64,000 nucleotides of DNA, taken from the NCBI RefSeq assembly GCF_018860365.1, contig NZ_JAHKPO010000013.1, positions 186,001-250,000 on the forward strand, given 5' to 3'. The translations under genes and the position numbers were made by a program. Shown in pieces: positions 61,541 through 64,000 of the stretch; the stretch's first letter is position 1; each line of letters starts with the position of its first letter. Source of the stretch: Arenibacter algicola (GTDB taxonomy: Bacteria > Bacteroidota > Bacteroidia > Flavobacteriales > Flavobacteriaceae). The notes beneath the pieces were generated by a model that did no database searches, was not told the origin of the DNA, and was given only the letters and a program-made list of their open reading frames with translations.

Positions 61541-61576
61541 CTTTAAATAAAAAGCTACCTTGGCCAGAGGTAGCTT
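61541..61576 (-). terminator. Rho-independent terminator upstream of the porin gene
   Basis: On the minus strand AAGCTACCT, 7-nt loop, AGGTAGCTT, then TTTATTT. The stem is a perfect 9 bp. No annotated gene precedes it on this strand, so it must end a short transcript, such as that of the 22-codon ORF. Confidence 0.75.
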
Positions 61577-61604
61577 CCGATTTCACATAAATAGTCGACA
61601 AAAA

Positions 61605-61673
61605 CTAATAGTTAAAATGAAACCAAAATAGTCTTAAGACAAATGCTAAGATGGGGATAAGGATTAAATTCAT
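61605..61673 (-). CDS. 22-residue hydrophobic leader peptide or microprotein, candidate
   Basis: ATG 61673 to TAG 61605. The peptide MNLILIPILAFVLRLFWFHF plus NY is almost entirely apolar with one Arg and one His, able to span or line the membrane. A perfect terminator follows 28 bp later on the same strand and the next gene is the phosphate porin, so it could be a leader peptide of an attenuator or an independent microprotein with its own short mRNA. No Shine-Dalgarno is expected in this phylum. Chance ORFs of this size are common; the terminator is the main support. Confidence 0.42.
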   Translation of the reverse strand: MNLILIPILAFVLRLFWFHFNY

Positions 61674-61797
61674 TGTAATCTTAAGTTTAATTAATCGTTA
61701 AAATTGGGTTGCGGGTTTTGGTTTGTCCCAAGTGGTAGATGGTTTTATTATGTGTTGAATTCCTAAAAATGTATCTTGCGACCTCTAAAATTACATT

Positions 61798-63141
61798 ATG
61801 CATTGGGAACAGCTTCTTTCCTTGAAACGTTTTGGTGATACCCACAAAAGAATTAGAAAGGAACAGGATGAAACCCGATTGGGTTTTGAGGTGGATTACG
61901 ACAGGGTGATATTTTCTGCGGCTTTCAGGAGCCTACAGGACAAGACCCAGGTTATACCCCTTTCCAAAACCGATTTTGTGCACACCCGCCTTACCCATAG
62001 CTTGGAGGTCTCAGTAGTAGGTAGAAGCCTTGGAAGGATAGCCGGGAAGAAAATTTTGGAAAAACATCCTCATTTGCGCGAGGTACACGGCTATCATTTT
62101 AACGATTTTGGCGCCATTGTCGCTGCCGCGGCCTTGGCACATGATATTGGGAACCCACCTTTTGGCCATAGTGGGGAGAAGGCCATAGGGGAATACTTTA
62201 AAACAGGCAGGGGCAAACAGTTTGAAGCGGTACTGACCCAAAAAGAGTATCAGGACATCATAGATTTCGAAGGGAATGCCAATGGATATAGATTATTAAC
62301 AGAATCCCGCCAAGGTGTTGAAGGCGGATTGCGGCTTAGTTACGCCACCTTGGGAGCTTTTATGAAGTACCCAAAGGAATCCTTGCCCAAAAAGCCGACC
62401 AAGCATATTGCGGACAAGAAATTCGGGTTTTTTCAACAAGATGTGGCGTCTTTTCAGGAAGTGGCCGCCGAACTTGGGCTGGAATCTAGGGGAAAGGGCA
62501 AGGATGTTGGTTTTTGCAGACACCCGCTTACCTTTTTGGTGGAAGCTGCTGATGATATTTGTTATACCATTATCGATTTTGAGGATGGAATCAATTTGGG
62601 TCTTATTTCAGAAGATTATGCTTTGGAATATCTAATAAAGTTGGTTAAGGACAGTATCAACATAAAAAAGTATAATAATTTGGTCTATATGGAAGATCGT
62701 CTGAGCTATTTAAGGGCTCTGGCAATCAACACCTTGATTTCTGATGCCATTGCCATTTTTATTGAAAATGAGGATGCCATCCTAAATGGGGAATTTTCGG
62801 TATCCTTAATGGACAAAAGCAAGTTTAAGGCCCAGATAGAAGATATTATTACATTAAGTGTACAGAAGGTCTACCGGTCACAAGAGGTATTGGAAAAGGA
62901 AATAGCAGGATACAGGATCATCTCGGACATTTTGGATGTGTATACCACGGCTTTGATCAGGAATAAGGAAGGGAATAGTTCCAATTATGATCGACTTATG
63001 ATTTCCACTTTGCCCGAAGCTTATAGGGAAACTAAAGGTTCCACATACGACATACTTTTGAGTACCTGCTGTTATGTTGCCAGCTTATCGGATAGTGCGG
63101 CGGTACATATCCATAATAAGATTATGGGGAAACAGCTTTAA
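61798..63141 (+). CDS. dgt: dGTP triphosphohydrolase
   Basis: 447 residues. HD-superfamily marks: RLTHSLEVSVVGR (first His), AAALAHDIGNPPFGHSGE (His-Asp pair and the following His), VEAADDICYTIIDFEDG with the last Asp. N-terminal FSAAFRSLQDKTQVIPLS holds the Arg-Leu-Gln nucleotide contact typical of dNTPases. It hydrolyses dGTP (or other dNTPs) to nucleoside and triphosphate, controlling dNTP pools, and in some bacteria phage. Its end overlaps the convergent DUF3078 gene by 4 bp. Confidence 0.95.
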   Translation: MHWEQLLSLKRFGDTHKRIRKEQDETRLGFEVDYDRVIFSAAFRSLQDKTQVIPLSKTDFVHTRLTHSLEVSVVGRSLGRIAGKKILEKHPHLREVHGYHFNDFGAIVAAAALAHDIGNPPFGHSGEKAIGEYFKTGRGKQFEAVLTQKEYQDIIDFEGNANGYRLLTESRQGVEGGLRLSYATLGAFMKYPKESLPKKPTKHIADKKFGFFQQDVASFQEVAAELGLESRGKGKDVGFCRHPLTFLVEAADDICYTIIDFEDGINLGLISEDYALEYLIKLVKDSINIKKYNNLVYMEDRLSYLRALAINTLISDAIAIFIENEDAILNGEFSVSLMDKSKFKAQIEDIITLSVQKVYRSQEVLEKEIAGYRIISDILDVYTTALIRNKEGNSSNYDRLMISTLPEAYRETKGSTYDILLSTCCYVASLSDSAAVHIHNKIMGKQL

Positions 63142-64000
63142 AAATCATAGACCAAACCAACGCCCAGCAATTGTTTGAACTGTATTTTGCGTTTTCCTGG
63201 GGTGGTAATGGTGCCATCTGTAGCTTTTACCTCATCGAATATAATATCGTGGTCATATAAAACATGGGTGCCAATGGAAGCCTTAACATATTTGTTTACG
63301 GTCAAATCCACATTAAGTTCCCAGTCAACATCGATATTTCCGAAATTCTTTACGTAGTCTGAGTATAGTTGCAATCTGTGATTTAATTTCACATTTTCAT
63401 AAACCATGGTTTCCCAGGAGTTGGATACCAGAAATCCAAATTCCAGATAAACGTTCTCGCCCTCCTTTATGATATTGCCATCCGTATCCACCAGTGCTTT
63501 TTGAACTCCAAAAGCTCCACCGTTTGCTAAGGTTTGGTCCAATACAAAGGTAGATTTAAAAGTAAGTGGCGCCAGACGTAGGTTGAATTTATTGCCTTCC
63601 GGAATATAGGATGTACCAGCTCCCAAAAGGGCATAGCCTGGAGCCATAAATCTAGAAATTGGTTTATCCCTATTGGGGTATTTGTAACCATTGGAGAACT
63701 GTGTCCTAAATTCTGCGCTGGCGGAATAGTACCAATTGCTTATGGTATCCCTTCGAAATGCAAAGGTGGAGGAAAACCGTAGTGCATCGTCCGATTTTCT
63801 TAACTTAAAGCCTTCTTGGGCATTAAGGCCATATCGTATGTCCAAATTGTTGTTGAGTTGAACGTATCTAAATTTATAATTTCGCACAAACTTGGCACTG
63901 GCCAATCCGGAAATGGAATTGTTTCCCCCCGCATTCCAGTTTACAAATGCTACCTCACTAAAATTAAATCCAAGTTTATTCTCCTTTTCCCAAAATGAAG
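63138..64000 (-). CDS. DUF3078 outer-membrane protein (5' end outside window)
   Basis: The C-terminal 286 residues; the frame is open to the right edge, so the start and signal peptide lie outside. The visible edge reads FWEKENKLGFNFSEVAFVN then WNAGGNNSISGLA, a DUF3078 hallmark, followed by alternating amphipathic strands (NNNLDIRYGLNAQ, FRRDTISNWYYSASAEFRTQF, YALLGAGTSY) ending in LVYDF with terminal Phe, as in an outer-membrane beta-barrel. Function of DUF3078 is unknown. A TTG at 63905 is an internal codon, not the start. Confidence 0.9.
   Translation of the reverse strand, partial: SFWEKENKLGFNFSEVAFVNWNAGGNNSISGLASAKFVRNYKFRYVQLNNNLDIRYGLNAQEGFKLRKSDDALRFSSTFAFRRDTISNWYYSASAEFRTQFSNGYKYPNRDKPISRFMAPGYALLGAGTSYIPEGNKFNLRLAPLTFKSTFVLDQTLANGGAFGVQKALVDTDGNIIKEGENVYLEFGFLVSNSWETMVYENVKLNHRLQLYSDYVKNFGNIDVDWELNVDLTVNKYVKASIGTHVLYDHDIIFDEVKATDGTITTPGKRKIQFKQLLGVGLVYDF

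Larger units (their letters stand above)
61468..61797. other. Leader region between the phosphate porin and dgt
   Basis: It contains, read on the minus strand towards the porin: a 22-codon hydrophobic ORF (61673-61605), a terminator (61576-61541), the direct repeat (61524-61507) and TACTTTG (close to a minus-7 element) at about 61497. On the plus strand only TATCTTGC near 61770 resembles a promoter for dgt. Confidence 0.55.

Noticed and set aside
1-64000. CRISPR array, tRNA, rRNA, prophage or insertion sequence
   Set aside because: No spaced repeats of the right type, no cloverleaf or rRNA-like sequence, and no transposase, integrase or phage genes were seen on either strand.

Overview
The window looks like a chromosomal piece of a member of the Flavobacteriaceae (Bacteroidota), probably a marine, sugar-using one. 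The support is: exact TAnnTTTG minus-7 promoter elements in front of many genes and almost no Shine-Dalgarno sequences; a hybrid two-component regulator with a Reg_prop propeller; LytTR and 2TM-type signalling pairs; DUF1080, DUF3078, DUF1460 and DUF3109 proteins; and many lipoproteins. No rRNA, tRNA, IS element, phage gene or CRISPR array was seen. Genus cannot be fixed from this sequence.

Layout. 1-6652: the end of a Gfo/Idh/MocA oxidoreductase, an FKBP lipoprotein, then a same-strand run of a ClC channel, an effector-binding protein, a double-SGNH esterase and a GH27 alpha-galactosidase. 6655-12530: minus-strand DUF1460 amidase, a giant TraB/GumN protein and an MscS channel. 12852-19905: heme genes hemH and hemJ with a MATE pump, an NtrY-like kinase, a crotonase and a secreted protein. 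19948-31707: mostly housekeeping (radical SAM, HD hydrolase, acyltransferase, bacilliredoxin, DnaJ-like, HupE, dCMP deaminase, S41 protease, MarC, DUF3109) ending with a TPR kinase and LytTR regulator pair. 31708-37982: a signalling island with an orphan hybrid two-component regulator (HTCS) flanked by very small membrane or lipoprotein genes. 37983-41579: class I ribonucleotide reductase nrdB and nrdA.

42062-54574 is the main accessory locus: two iron-sulfur-type GMC dehydrogenases, one gluconate-dehydrogenase-subunit-3 protein, three xylose-isomerase-like TIM barrels, one Gfo/Idh/MocA oxidoreductase, two DUF1080 (3-keto-disaccharide hydrolase) lipoproteins and one nucleoside/sugar MFS transporter. 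Together they read as an oxidative route for glycosides: oxidation of a ring hydroxyl to a 3-keto sugar, cleavage by elimination/hydrolysis, uptake, and reduction back. There is no SusC/SusD pair and no glycoside hydrolase in it.

55061-64000: yicC-gmk-nadD, then a minus-strand phosphate unit (OprP-like porin, PiT transporter with a PhoU-like tail, outer-membrane LolA-like protein) whose leader carries a 22-residue hydrophobic ORF, a terminator and a 7+4+7 direct repeat that resembles a Pho box; then dgt and a DUF3078 outer-membrane protein cut by the right edge.

The most novel points are the two copies of a 29-bp element placed identically in front of the two small genes behind the HTCS, the leader arrangement of the phosphate porin, a TraB/GumN protein with an apparent triplicated module, and microproteins shorter than 60 residues.
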